Shown piece by piece: positions 44,942-54,223 of a DNA stretch of 64,000 bases. Each line of letters starts with the position of its first letter. The stretch's first letter is position 1. The notes beneath the pieces are model-generated. The model had not been told where the DNA came from and did no database searches. It saw only the letters and a list, made by a program, of their open reading frames with translations. The DNA lies in contig NZ_JAXIVU010000008.1 in the NCBI RefSeq assembly GCF_034259425.1, forward strand, positions 55,299 to 119,298, written 5' to 3'. This DNA comes from Denitrificimonas halotolerans. GTDB taxonomy: Bacteria; Pseudomonadota; Gammaproteobacteria; Pseudomonadales; Pseudomonadaceae. A program made the translations under genes and the position numbers.

Positions 44942-45694
44942 TTATTGTACTGAGGTTGAAGGAGAAGGCTGAGCACTGTCAGCCTCAGGCAGCGGTGCAC
45001 AAGGTTTAAAACCGTCTTGCAGGCTATCGCATAACAGCTCAACACGCCCCACTTCGGCGGCGATGTTAAACAACTGTGTACGGTTGGAGCGCCCATAACG
45101 TGCGGTATAACCGGCTTGTTCTAAGGTCAAAGCTTGCAAGGTGTGATCCAAGTACGGCCAACTGATTAAACCAATTTCGGCCACACGACGGTTAATCCCA
45201 ATGCGGGTAGGGCCATAATGTACCGCTTGCAACATGGCGTGCCGAAACTCTTGATCATACTCACCGGCCGTCATTTTGCCGTACGCTAAACCGGTCCATG
45301 CATAGGGCCAAGTGGGGCGAATACTGAGGGCTTGGCGAAAAGCCGCAATGGCATGTTGCTGACTTTCTTCACGGTTGGCCAAAGGTGTATTCGGACTGTA
45401 CCCCCGCCACTGCCACATGTAACCGAGTTGTTCGTAATAGGCGGCATTAGCGCCGGGATACCAAGCAATGGCTTGCTCAATGGCCTGTTGTGCCACTTGC
45501 CACGCTTGATCACTGGGCACTTCGCGCTTTTCTTCCCAATCGCTGAGAAAACTGCTAGCACGGTACTGATGTAAATTGGCCATAAACAGGCGGCTGCCTA
45601 AGACCACAATGCTCAAACCCAGCACTATAACCAATAGACACAAGATGCTTTGCGCCGGCTTGGCCAACGCATATTTTTGTGATTTAGATGACAT
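44942..45694 (-). CDS. VpsP-family polysaccharide biosynthesis protein
   Basis: A 250-residue protein with one N-terminal membrane helix (LCLLVIVLGLSIVVLG) followed by a periplasmic helical part. That part resembles TPR repeats: AAYYEQLGYMWQWRG and AIAAFRQALSIRPTWPYAWTGLAYGK. The pattern matches VpsP-type proteins found in exopolysaccharide operons next to a Wzy/ligase gene, whose exact function is unknown. A scaffold for polymerase or export proteins is plausible. It lies between the phosphatase (3-nt gap) and the ligase-like gene (3-nt gap), suggesting tight coupling. Confidence 0.75.
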   Translation of the reverse strand: MSSKSQKYALAKPAQSILCLLVIVLGLSIVVLGSRLFMANLHQYRASSFLSDWEEKREVPSDQAWQVAQQAIEQAIAWYPGANAAYYEQLGYMWQWRGYSPNTPLANREESQQHAIAAFRQALSIRPTWPYAWTGLAYGKMTAGEYDQEFRHAMLQAVHYGPTRIGINRRVAEIGLISWPYLDHTLQALTLEQAGYTARYGRSNRTQLFNIAAEVGRVELLCDSLQDGFKPCAPLPEADSAQPSPSTSVQ

Positions 45695-45697
45695 ACA

Positions 45698-46423
45698 TTA
45701 GCTCAGCTTACTTTCAGCAATGGCCCAAGGATTATCCAGCACCAAGCGCTGTGCAGCTGCTTCACCTATGATTGCTGCTGCAGCGGCACATCCCTGACTT
45801 AAAATCGGTGGGCGATGTTCAAGGTTATGTGCATCACTGGCCAAAATCGTCACCACGCCCTCTTTGAGTAAGGCGTGGGCCAATGCTTGTGCCGGCTCAC
45901 CAAAGCGTCCGGCCACTGAACCTGCGGTCACTTGCAGTAAACAGCCCTGCTCTATAAAGGGTTTAATTTTATGAGGCGTGCGTAATAAGCCTTTATTGCG
46001 TTCTGGGTGAGCAATCAAAGGTTGAATCCCTTGTTGCAGCAACCAGGCCGTTAAACGCTCAGCACCAAAAGGTATTTCACCGTGGGGGAATTCCAATAAG
46101 AGGACCGGTCGGCCCTGCCACTCGCCAAGAAATGGAATCTGATTGTGTTTTACCGATACCATCAATTCCATGCCAAAACGCACTTCTGCCGCGGCGTTAA
46201 TGGTGAGCTCAAGCTGCTCATCCAACAAACCTTGTTGCAGTTCAGTCAACGCCTGTTGAATGCTCTCAATGGTGTTGTCATAACGCCCTGGATGGATATG
46301 AGGCGTACAGACCATATGAGTAATGCCGTCTTGCACCGCAACTTTAGCAAGCGCTAAAGCCGTGGCTAAATCTGGCGCACCATCATCAATGCCGGGTAAT
46401 AAATGGCTATGCAAATCAATCAT
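45698..46423 (-). CDS. PHP-type tyrosine-protein phosphatase (CpsB/CapC/YwqE family)
   Basis: A 241-residue PHP-fold metal-dependent phosphatase. Metal-binding motifs are DLHSHLLPGIDDGA at the start, CTPHIHPGRYDN, IAHPERN and SDAHNLEHRPP. It removes phosphates from the C-terminal tyrosines of a Wzc-type kinase, which the module 2 Wzc encoded upstream provides. A 367-nt gap separates the two genes. Module 1 has no phosphatase, so this one may act on both kinases. Confidence 0.93.
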   Translation of the reverse strand: MIDLHSHLLPGIDDGAPDLATALALAKVAVQDGITHMVCTPHIHPGRYDNTIESIQQALTELQQGLLDEQLELTINAAAEVRFGMELMVSVKHNQIPFLGEWQGRPVLLLEFPHGEIPFGAERLTAWLLQQGIQPLIAHPERNKGLLRTPHKIKPFIEQGCLLQVTAGSVAGRFGEPAQALAHALLKEGVVTILASDAHNLEHRPPILSQGCAAAAAIIGEAAAQRLVLDNPWAIAESKLS

Positions 46424-46790
46424 GGATCGTTCCAGTTAAGGTCAAAGCGACAAACGCATGAGTGTACAAAACTATTCCCCGAAGCTCTAGTTTCTTACAC
46501 TTAAGTATATTATATAAAGTATATGCAAGCGGTCTAAACCCCCGCCTACACAATGCCTAAAACCCGCTTAAATACTGAGGTTCAGCAGCTTTTTAACGAC
46601 CTTAACACAGCATGCAACCCTACAGGGCGCCTTGATGCATTCGCTGACTCTACGCAATGCAATGGAGTGCCATTGCCCTTGCTCAGTTGTGCCACTGCAA
46701 CCCGGTATCGTCACCCGCCGTGCAGTGGCATCAGTAGTGTAAAAAGAGGCTGAGCCATATCACTAAGGTGGAGTATGGCTCAACAAGGGC
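46424..46790. other. 367-nt intergenic region between wzc2 and the phosphatase gene
   Basis: No convincing gene is present; the 66-codon plus-strand frame at 46553 has no support. An AT-rich patch near 46501-46525 contains TATAAT on the minus strand and might be the minus-10 box of a local promoter for the phosphatase-to-glycosyltransferase genes, but no good minus-35 box matches. Confidence 0.4.
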
Positions 46791-49034
46791 TTAGGCTTTG
46801 TGCGGTTGGTTATAACCATAATAATCGTAATAACCACCGTAGCTATAACCGCGTTTTTTAGCTTTCTTGATATCCACCTGGTTCAGCACCACACCAATAA
46901 TCGGCACTTTCTTTTGTACCAACTGACCCACGCCTTTCACCGCGAGCGGGATGGAGGTGTCATCGGACTTGATCACATAAATTAAGGCATCCGCTAAGGT
47001 ACCTAGCATTAAAGCATCACTCACCGCTTGCGTGGGTGGTGAGTCGATCACAATGCGATCGTACTGACCTTTCAGCTGTTCTATCAGCTCAATGAAGCGA
47101 GGTGACGACAATAATTCCAATGGATTCGGTGGCACCATGCCTGCGCCAATCATGTCGATGTTATGTGCCTGCTGTACGCTATCAGCAAACTTCGCTGTGC
47201 CGGATAACACATTGGCCAAGCCTGGATTCCCCACAGCAAACTCAAAGTTTTTGGCCAAGGTAGGACGGCGCATATCAGCATCAATCAACAGAACTTTTTC
47301 CATCTGCCCTAAAGCAATGGCGATGTTGGCAGATACTGTGGACTTACCTTCACCTGGCAAGGAAGAGGTCACCACAATCACCTTATGCGGGATGTCCAAA
47401 TCCGACAGCACTAAACTGGTGCGAATAGTGCGGATGGACTCAGAGAAGCCTTGGTCTTTATCGGTCTCATACAGGTGCGCCAGCTCTTTGCGCTGCTTGC
47501 GCTTCACTTGCGGCAAAATACCTAAAACAGGCAGATTCAGCTTAGCCTCAACATCTTCTGTGCTTTTAAAGGTGTTATTGAGTTTTTCACGCAGCAAACT
47601 TAAGCCCACACCGGCTAAACCGGCTAAGAACATGGCCATCAATAAAATCAGCCCTTTGCGCGGTTTAATGGGTTTCTTCGGCACTTTTGCCATATCAACG
47701 ATACGTGCATTCACCCGTTCTAAATCACTGGTGGCCGCGGTTTCTTTAATCCGGGTTAAGAAGGTGTCATAGAGGGCACGGTTGCTTTCCACTTCACGTT
47801 GGTATTCACGCAGTTGGAATTCTTTGCGGGAAATGTTCTGGATCTGCGTTCGATTTTCATTCACTGAACCGCGCAATGAGCCTTCATTGGCCACAGCTAA
47901 GCGGTAATTACGCTCAATAGCGGCCACAACTTGCTGCACTTGCCCACGCAAACTGGCTTCAGCCGCAGCCAATTCAGTGCGCGCGGCTTCCATCGCAGGG
48001 TGACGTGAACCATAACGCTTGGACAATTCTTCCACTTTAGAGCGCGCTTGGGCTTCATTGGCTTTAAACTGCTGAATCAATGGATCACCCAACACCGCAG
48101 ACACTGTTGCCAATTTGCGCCAGCCGCCATTTTTCATGGATTGCACTTGGCGATACAGGCTTTCAGCTTCTGCACGGTTACTGCGCGCATCCACCATGCG
48201 ATTACTGGTGGCCGCTAATTCTGCGGCACTGATGGTCAGCACGCCGTCAATGTCCACAAGGTTTTCTTTTTCACGGAATGCTTGCAGCTTGCCTTCAGCG
48301 GCTTTTAATTTGGTGCGCAATTCACTCAGACGGCTGTTCATCCATGCACTGGCATCGGCCGAAGTGGCCAACCCTGCTTCCAACTGCGCTTCAATAAAGC
48401 CTTGGGCGAGACGATTCGCAGCGTTGGCTGCCATGCGTGGATCATTCATATCCACCTGCACCCGCACCAGCTGACTGTTACCTTGCGGCTGAATACTGAT
48501 GCGCCCCATAAATTGCATGACCACCGCATCAAAAATATCTTCTTCGCTGTTTTGTTGCGGGGTTTCCGCCTTAGCCGGCACTAACGCAGGAAACCAGCTG
48601 TGCAAGTCGATACTTCGCAACCAACCGCGGATATTAAACAACGGTGGTTCTTGCTGGGTAGGATCAAATTCTGGGTGCGTAACCAAACCTAAATCAGTCA
48701 CCACACGCTCCGCTAAGGTGCGGGATTTCAGCAGTTCAAACTGTGTTTGCAGGTATTCATTGTTGTTACTTTCTTGACCATAAACTTGCTCAATGGCCAC
48801 CACACTGCCTTTATTTTGTTCAATTAACAGGGTGGCCCAGGCGCGATACACCGGCGTAATATTGAGCACTATCAGCACAGTCACCATACCCACCACTAAG
48901 GTTAAAGTGATGATGCTCCACTTGCGCCGCCAAAGGGTGTTCCACAATTTAAACAGCGCCATGCTGTCATTGTCATCGTGCTGTGTTGCTGCGGGTAACT
49001 GGTGGTTACTCGAGGCTAAAGTTTGATTTTCCAT
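46791..49034 (-). CDS. wzc: Wzc-type polysaccharide copolymerase/tyrosine autokinase, module 2
   Basis: A 747-residue paralogue of the kinase at 17874-20114, similar throughout. It has an N-terminal membrane segment near 38-58, long coiled-coil periplasmic region, second membrane helix (LILLMAMFLAGLAGVGLSLL), Walker A SSLPGEGKST, LIDADMRRPT and RIVIDSPPTQ. The tail has the same Tyr-rich sequence (YSYGGYYDYYGY). It regulates chain length and export for the second polymer. Its partner Wza is 74 nt upstream and a phosphatase lies downstream. Differences concentrate in the periplasmic part, as expected for polymer-specific contacts. Confidence 0.94.
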   Translation of the reverse strand: MENQTLASSNHQLPAATQHDDNDSMALFKLWNTLWRRKWSIITLTLVVGMVTVLIVLNITPVYRAWATLLIEQNKGSVVAIEQVYGQESNNNEYLQTQFELLKSRTLAERVVTDLGLVTHPEFDPTQQEPPLFNIRGWLRSIDLHSWFPALVPAKAETPQQNSEEDIFDAVVMQFMGRISIQPQGNSQLVRVQVDMNDPRMAANAANRLAQGFIEAQLEAGLATSADASAWMNSRLSELRTKLKAAEGKLQAFREKENLVDIDGVLTISAAELAATSNRMVDARSNRAEAESLYRQVQSMKNGGWRKLATVSAVLGDPLIQQFKANEAQARSKVEELSKRYGSRHPAMEAARTELAAAEASLRGQVQQVVAAIERNYRLAVANEGSLRGSVNENRTQIQNISRKEFQLREYQREVESNRALYDTFLTRIKETAATSDLERVNARIVDMAKVPKKPIKPRKGLILLMAMFLAGLAGVGLSLLREKLNNTFKSTEDVEAKLNLPVLGILPQVKRKQRKELAHLYETDKDQGFSESIRTIRTSLVLSDLDIPHKVIVVTSSLPGEGKSTVSANIAIALGQMEKVLLIDADMRRPTLAKNFEFAVGNPGLANVLSGTAKFADSVQQAHNIDMIGAGMVPPNPLELLSSPRFIELIEQLKGQYDRIVIDSPPTQAVSDALMLGTLADALIYVIKSDDTSIPLAVKGVGQLVQKKVPIIGVVLNQVDIKKAKKRGYSYGGYYDYYGYNQPHKA

Positions 49035-49108
49035 AGGTCGTTACCCCGATTTTATTATTATAAAGCGCGGCTGAACTGCCGGCGCGAAAGCGCTAGGTGG
49101 TGTACTTG

Positions 49109-49666
49109 TTAAAAGAATCCTTGGGCAATATTGATGGTATCGCCAGGTCGAACCGCTTCATCTAAAGCGACTTTGACCGGTTTACGCTCGGGATCGATGT
49201 CACGAACAATGGTGATGCGCCGTGTTGAAGCACGCTCAGTTAAGCCACCGGCTAAAGCAATGGCACGGCGTAAATTCAAGCCCGGCTGGTATTTGTAACC
49301 ACCGGGCTGTTTTACTTCGCCGCTGATATAAAACTCGCGATACTCGAGAACGCTGACAGAGACCCGCGGCTCCACTAAAAAACCGCCTTGCAATGCATTA
49401 CTGAGCAAACGCTCCAACTCAGCAGCGGTGCGGCCTTGGGCTTTCACTTCACCCACAAAAGGGTAGGAAAAAGTACCCGCGTCGGTCAGGCGGGTTTGTT
49501 CAATGCTCAAATCAGGCTCGCCATACACAGTCACGCGAATGATGTCTCCGGATGACAGTTTATAAGTGGCATTACCCACTAATACGTCAGTTTCTGCACT
49601 TACGGTAAAACTTGAAAGCAGCATTAAAATGCCAAATAAAGCGGTGTAGAGGTGTCGAATAACCAT
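49109..49666 (-). CDS. Short Wza-like polysaccharide export protein, module 2
   Basis: A 185-residue protein with a signal peptide (SFTVSAE), Poly_export domain YKLSSGDIIRVTVYGEPDLS and SLBB segment GEVKQPGGYKYQPGLNLRRAIALAGG. It has the same length as the module 1 protein and is clearly paralogous, again with no lipobox and no outer-membrane helix. The AAAGGGAA site precedes the ATG. No outer-membrane barrel gene is encoded in module 2, so it may share the module 1 barrel or use one elsewhere. Confidence 0.9.
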   Translation of the reverse strand: MVIRHLYTALFGILMLLSSFTVSAETDVLVGNATYKLSSGDIIRVTVYGEPDLSIEQTRLTDAGTFSYPFVGEVKAQGRTAAELERLLSNALQGGFLVEPRVSVSVLEYREFYISGEVKQPGGYKYQPGLNLRRAIALAGGLTERASTRRITIVRDIDPERKPVKVALDEAVRPGDTINIAQGFF

Positions 49667-49736
49667 AGGCCGTTCCCTTTGGTGAATCTGATGGTGTAGG
49701 TGTCTGTAGGCATTCCCTTGCCCGACCTACTGTTGA

Positions 49737-50186
49737 TCAACTGGAGCTGGCTGCCCGCTCTCTGATGCTGACCGTTGGGGTTGTACGCAACAATGGTGTG
49801 TTCGCGCTTGGTAAATTTGGATTAAGAAAACAAGGACCGACGGTGTACAGAATGCTCTTACTTTCTGCCACGGCCGCATGAATGACCGATTCTTCTTCAG
49901 GTAAAGCCGCAATGGCCGCTTTTAAAATGGCATCCGCAAGGTCTGGATTACTCCGGCTCGCAGCCACCACTATGGTGCCCGCCTTCATTGAGAGCGCAGT
50001 GACAAGGTCTGTGAGGTTATCCACTAAGAGCTCGCCTTCTGAGTTCACAATATGAGTATTTTGTTGAGTGGTGAGAGGAATACAGTGTGCTTGTAAGCTA
50101 TCTGCTGTCATTTGACCGGCCCATGCTTGCCCTGCAAACAGTGCCGCAACTATAGGTAGAGTTATTATTATATTACGCATATGCAT
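49737..50186 (-). CDS. Small secreted protein, first gene of export module 2
   Basis: A 149-residue protein starting MHMRNIIITLPIVAALFAGQAWA, a signal peptide very like that of the module 1 counterpart at 22121-22543. The mature part shares TADSL and the pattern NPDLADAILKAAIAALPEEESVIHAAV. It differs in having two Cys (in AHCIP and GPCFL) and a tail without the Gly-rich repeat. I do not recognise a named family. AGGA lies 7 nt before the first ATG. Its place at the head of the operon mirrors module 1. Confidence 0.78.
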   Translation of the reverse strand: MHMRNIIITLPIVAALFAGQAWAGQMTADSLQAHCIPLTTQQNTHIVNSEGELLVDNLTDLVTALSMKAGTIVVAASRSNPDLADAILKAAIAALPEEESVIHAAVAESKSILYTVGPCFLNPNLPSANTPLLRTTPTVSIRERAASSS

Positions 50187-50289
50187 ATCCCTATCCTGGG
50201 AACATTATCGAAGTCGCTTCCTACCTTTTGAGCATTGGCCACTTCACTCAGCTTTAGCGCGTTAAATTAAAGCTGCACTTGCACAATAC

Positions 50290-50312
50290 AGGACAATTTT
50301 ATCGATTGTCCT
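50290..50312. promoter_or_regulatory. Perfect 8-bp inverted repeat upstream of export module 2
   Basis: AGGACAAT (50290-50297) and ATTGTCCT (50305-50312) are perfect inverted arms around a 7-nt centre, about 105-125 nt upstream of the first module 2 gene. The symmetry suits a dimeric regulator operator. It lacks the GC content and T-run of a terminator. The module 1 upstream region does not contain the same sequence. Confidence 0.45.
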
Positions 50313-50499
50313 ATTAAATATTAAATATTGAATATATTTTTGTTTCTGCTGAGCCTGTAGCCACCATTCCTGCATGACCCACTCAGCCCCCTCATCCGCC
50401 TATACGGGTCTGAAAAGGCCAACCTGCATTAATACATCTCTGCAATACACCCCTTCGCATGCGTCCAAAGTGCCTGAACCATTTATTCACGATCACCCC

Positions 50500-50530
50500 T
50501 TGACCCTCACTCAGTGTTAAGGTTTACCGT
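50500..50530 (+). promoter_or_regulatory. CueR-type promoter of copA-cueR
   Basis: A minus-35 box TTGACC (50500-50505) is followed by a 19-nt spacer and a poor minus-10 TACCGT (50525-50530). The spacer contains the dyad half GTTAAGG, pairing with CTTGAC. The overlong 19-nt spacer and CTTGAC...GTTAAG symmetry are hallmarks of MerR-family copper promoters, where CueR with Cu(I) twists the DNA to activate. Confidence 0.8.
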
Positions 50531-50556
50531 ATAGACTGGTTTAAAACAGCGGGGGC

Positions 50557-53028
50557 ATGATGATGGCTGACTTAAAAACACTACAAATTCCAGTGCGAGG
50601 CATGACGTGCGCAGGGTGTGCAGGGCGTGTTGAACGGGGCTTGCTTCAAGTTTCAGGTGTTGAGCAAGCTGTGATCAATCTGGTCACTCAAGAGGCCATC
50701 GTTCATCTGTCCCAACCCGTGGCATTAACGGCACTGGTCGAAGCAGTAGAAGGCAGCGGTTATCAGGTGCCTTTGCACGGTTATGATTTTGCCGTCAGCG
50801 GCATGAATTGTGGCTCCTGTGTGGGCCGTATCGAGCAAGCGCTGGCACAAAGCCCCATTGTGGTCAGCTATCAAGTCAACTTGGCCACTCAACAGGCCCA
50901 CGTGCAGTTGCTCGCTGGCGAAGACCCTGCCCTGATCAGTCAATGGCTCACCGAACACAACTACCCAGCCGAGTTACTTGCCGATAATCAGCGTAAAGCC
51001 GATGACCTCAATACCCGCCAAGCGGCTGAGCAAGCTGGGTTAAAAAAGCAACTTAAATATGCTTTCTTATTTGCCACACCTTTGTTTATTTTGGAAATGG
51101 GTGCGCACTTTATTCCGCCATTCCATGCTTTCTTAGAACGCACTTTTAATACTCAGCACCTGTGGTATCTGCAGGCCATTTTAGCCGCCTTGGTGTTGTT
51201 TGGCCCCGGTCGCGATATTTTAAAAATGGGTTGGCAGGCACTGCGTCGCCTCACTCCAGATATGAACTCTCTGGTGGCGTTGGGTACCATGGCGGCCTTT
51301 GGTTACTCCATGGTGGCCACTTTTATACCGCAGATCCTTCCCGCTGCTACGGTCAATGTCTACTTTGAAGCCTCTGCTGTGATTATTGCCCTGATTTTGC
51401 TGGGCCGCTATTTGGAAGCACGCGCTAAGGGCAATGCAGCCGATGCCATTAAACGCTTAATTGATCTGCAGCCGCGGGATGCACGGGTTTTGTTCAACGG
51501 TAAAAGCATCGACAAACCTGTGGCGGAAATCCGTGCCGGTGAAATCCTCGAAATCCGCCCCGGTGAGCGCATTGCCTTAGACGGTGTTGTAATTGCAGGG
51601 CAAAGTTTTGTCGATGAGTCCATGCTCACCGGTGAGCCCGTACCTGTGGAAAAAACCACCGAGACCAAAGTGATTGGCGGTACCGTCAACCAAACCGGAA
51701 GCCTACAGGTGAAGGTGGAGCAAGTGGGTGCCAATACGGTGTTAGCCCATATCATTCGCTTGGTGGAACAAGCCCAAGGGAGCAAGTTGCCGATTCAGGG
51801 TTTAGTGGATCGCATCACCCTGCGTTTTGTTCCTGCGGTGATGTTGGCCGCGTTAGCAACCTTTATTATTTGGATGATTTTTGCGCCAGCCCCTGCATTA
51901 AGCCTCGCCTTAGTCAACGCCGTCGCCGTGTTGATCATCGCTTGCCCGTGCGCCATGGGTTTGGCCACCCCCACTTCAATTATGGTGGGTACAGGCCGTG
52001 CTGCGCAGCTGGGTATTTTATTCCGTCAGGGCCAAGCGCTGCAGGCACTTAAAGACGTTAAAGTCATTGCGGTGGATAAAACCGGTACCCTCACTGAAGG
52101 TCAGCCACAATTAACTGATTTTGTGGTTACAGCAACACAACACGACGCATCTGTCTTAGCTTTAGTGGCTGCGGTGGAGCAGCAATCTGAGCACCCCATT
52201 GCCCAAGCCATTGTGCAAGATGCGGAGCAACGCGGTTTAAGCATACCGAGCATTGCTGAGTTTCAATCCATTACGGGCATGGGCGTACAGGCCAAAGTGG
52301 AGGGTCAGTTGGTGCAAATTGGTGCAGACCGTTTTATGGACAGTTTAGGCATCAGTACAGCTCAATTTACCGAGCAGGCACAACAACTGGGTGAGCAAGG
52401 TAAATCCCCCATGTACGCGGCCATTGATGGCCAACTTGCAGTGATGATGGCAGTCAGTGACCCAATCAAATCCAGCAGTAAGGCAGCCATTGATCACCTG
52501 CACAAGCAAGGCTTAAAGGTGGCCATGATCACCGGTGATAACCGACACACCGCGGAGGCTATTGCCAAGCAATTGGGCATTGATCATGTGGTCGCGCAAG
52601 TGTTGCCAGAGGCTAAAGTTGAGGCTGTACAACAACTGCAGCAACAGTACGGTCAGGTGGCCTATGTCGGTGATGGTATCAACGATGCTCCTGCTTTAGC
52701 TGCTGCGGATGTAGGCATTGCGATTGGTACAGGTACAGATATCGCCATGGATGCCGCCGATGTGGTGTTGATGTCGGGGCACTTAACTGGCGTAATCAAT
52801 GCCTTAGCTTTATCTAAGGCAACTTTACGCAATATCAGCCAAAACCTGTTCTGGGCGTTTGCTTACAACATTGCTTTGATTCCAGTGGCCGCAGGGGTGC
52901 TCTATCCATTCAATGGCACTTTGTTATCGCCTGTGTTGGCAGCAGGTGCCATGGCCTTATCCAGCGTGTTTGTGGTGACCAACGCCCTACGTTTACGTGG
53001 CTTTAAGGCACCTTTGGAGGCAATTTAG
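50557..53028 (+). CDS. copA: Copper-exporting P1B-type ATPase
   Basis: An 823-residue P-type ATPase. It has two N-terminal heavy-metal domains (MTCAGCAGRV around 16-25 and MNCGSCVGR around 87-95), eight membrane helices with the CPC metal site in IIACPCAMGLATP, the TGE motif ESMLTGEPVPV, the phosphorylation site DKTGTLTEG and GDGINDAPALAAADVG. It pumps Cu(I) from cytoplasm to periplasm. The start is the first of three consecutive ATG codons after a GGGGG stretch. cueR follows directly at its stop codon. Confidence 0.96.
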   Translation: MMMADLKTLQIPVRGMTCAGCAGRVERGLLQVSGVEQAVINLVTQEAIVHLSQPVALTALVEAVEGSGYQVPLHGYDFAVSGMNCGSCVGRIEQALAQSPIVVSYQVNLATQQAHVQLLAGEDPALISQWLTEHNYPAELLADNQRKADDLNTRQAAEQAGLKKQLKYAFLFATPLFILEMGAHFIPPFHAFLERTFNTQHLWYLQAILAALVLFGPGRDILKMGWQALRRLTPDMNSLVALGTMAAFGYSMVATFIPQILPAATVNVYFEASAVIIALILLGRYLEARAKGNAADAIKRLIDLQPRDARVLFNGKSIDKPVAEIRAGEILEIRPGERIALDGVVIAGQSFVDESMLTGEPVPVEKTTETKVIGGTVNQTGSLQVKVEQVGANTVLAHIIRLVEQAQGSKLPIQGLVDRITLRFVPAVMLAALATFIIWMIFAPAPALSLALVNAVAVLIIACPCAMGLATPTSIMVGTGRAAQLGILFRQGQALQALKDVKVIAVDKTGTLTEGQPQLTDFVVTATQHDASVLALVAAVEQQSEHPIAQAIVQDAEQRGLSIPSIAEFQSITGMGVQAKVEGQLVQIGADRFMDSLGISTAQFTEQAQQLGEQGKSPMYAAIDGQLAVMMAVSDPIKSSSKAAIDHLHKQGLKVAMITGDNRHTAEAIAKQLGIDHVVAQVLPEAKVEAVQQLQQQYGQVAYVGDGINDAPALAAADVGIAIGTGTDIAMDAADVVLMSGHLTGVINALALSKATLRNISQNLFWAFAYNIALIPVAAGVLYPFNGTLLSPVLAAGAMALSSVFVVTNALRLRGFKAPLEAI

Positions 53029-53430
53029 ATGAATATCGGTGAAGCTGCTGCTGCATCAGGTATCAGCCGCAAGATGATTCGTTACTACGAGGAAATTGGC
53101 CTACTGTCGCCGGTGCCCCGTAGTAACGCCGGTTACCGTGTGTATAACGCTACAATTGTGCAACAACTGAGTTTTATTAGGCGGGCGCGAGATCTGGGTT
53201 TTTCTTTAGAGCGGATTAAAACGCTGATGGATCTGTGGCACAACACCGACCGACAAAGTGCCGATGTGAAAGCACTGGCGCAACAATATATGACGGAACT
53301 GGATCAAGACATTAAAAACCTGCAAAGCATCCGACAGCAATTGGCTGAGTTGGTCGAGCAATGCCACGGCGACGGCCAACCCGACTGCTCAATTCTAGAC
53401 AGCCTCGCTCAACCGAAATCCCACGCCTAG
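53029..53430 (+). CDS. cueR: Copper-responsive MerR-family regulator
   Basis: A 133-residue MerR-type activator. It has an N-terminal winged helix (MNIGEAAAASGISRKMIRYYEEIGLL), a dimerisation helix, and the C-terminal Cu(I)-binding loop QCHGDGQPDCSIL with its two Cys at about 112 and 120, as in CueR. Its ATG follows the copA stop with no gap, so the two are translated together. It should activate the promoter at 50500-50530, giving an autoregulated copper defence operon. Confidence 0.95.
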   Translation: MNIGEAAAASGISRKMIRYYEEIGLLSPVPRSNAGYRVYNATIVQQLSFIRRARDLGFSLERIKTLMDLWHNTDRQSADVKALAQQYMTELDQDIKNLQSIRQQLAELVEQCHGDGQPDCSILDSLAQPKSHA

Positions 53431-53541
53431 ATTGAGATCCCCCTGCCAATTGCGTGTTGATCTGACACTCAACTGACCAAGGCTCGCCAAAATACCCACC
53501 CCATCCGCTCAACACTGAGCGTAACTTGGCCGATGTAGTAG

Positions 53542-54018
53542 TTAAAAAATCCCAGCATCTAAACCTGCGGCCATGCCCATGCCAAGTTCTTCGCACTGCG
53601 CTAAAAATGCCTCATCCCACTGCCCCTTGCACAACAATGGTTCTTGCACTTGCTGCCAGCGCAGGCCTGTCAGAATGGTTTTCAAGGCACGCAACGTACC
53701 GGTGCCATCATGGCCGGCACGCACCACTATGGCGCAGGCAAGACCTTGCTTTTCTTCTAAGACGGGATAATAAGTACGGTCAAAGAAATCTTTCATTGCC
53801 CCACTCATGTAAGCAAGATTCTCGGGTGTCATTAAGATAATCGCTCCTGCAGCCAGCACATCCTCCGGCCCAGCCTCTAAGGGAGGCAGCACCCGCACCT
53901 CAACATTTTCAATGTCTTCATGCTCCGCACCGCGCACTATGGCATCTAACATGCGTTGCAAATTAGGCGACGGGGCATGGGCGATAATTAACAGTTGCTT
54001 GCGCTCAGTCTGAGTCAT
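53542..54018 (-). CDS. Flavodoxin-fold/NADPH-dependent FMN reductase family protein
   Basis: About 158 residues from the ATG at 54016-54018 (MTQTERKQLLIIAHAPSPNLQ), which has AAGGAG 6 nt upstream; the longer frame to 54114 lacks a site. It has a flavodoxin-like fold: ILMTPENLAYMSGAMKDFFDRTYYP is the FMN-contact segment, and VRAGHDGTGTLRALKTIL a second. It probably binds FMN and reduces a small substrate, but the substrate is unknown. It is a single gene convergent with cueR. Confidence 0.85.
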   Translation of the reverse strand: MTQTERKQLLIIAHAPSPNLQRMLDAIVRGAEHEDIENVEVRVLPPLEAGPEDVLAAGAIILMTPENLAYMSGAMKDFFDRTYYPVLEEKQGLACAIVVRAGHDGTGTLRALKTILTGLRWQQVQEPLLCKGQWDEAFLAQCEELGMGMAAGLDAGIF

Positions 54019-54223
54019 AACACACTCCTTACACACCAGCGGTCGATGGATGTTGAATTCACTATACCTGATTAGCGCCGCTGCGTTTTTCAGTCCACAA
54101 CCTTCTGCCAACACAGCATATGCAATTCAATACTCTTGTGAGATATTCTTATCGGCAGCAGCCTCAAGCTCTTGCTAGACTAGAGCAATGGCCACGTCAC
54201 TTAAGTGAATAAGGATTCAAACT

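Larger units (their letters stand above)
50187..50556. other. 370-nt divergent intergenic region between export module 2 and copA
   Basis: It holds the promoter side of module 2 (minus strand) and the copper-responsive promoter of copA (plus strand, 50500-50530). A perfect inverted repeat lies at 50290-50312 and an AT-rich patch follows at 50313-50340. No gene is present. Confidence 0.6.

Noticed and set aside
46501..46525. Strong sigma-70 promoter for the phosphatase gene
   Set aside because: A TATAAT is present on the minus strand but no acceptable minus-35 box lies at 16-18 nt, so only a tentative note was kept.
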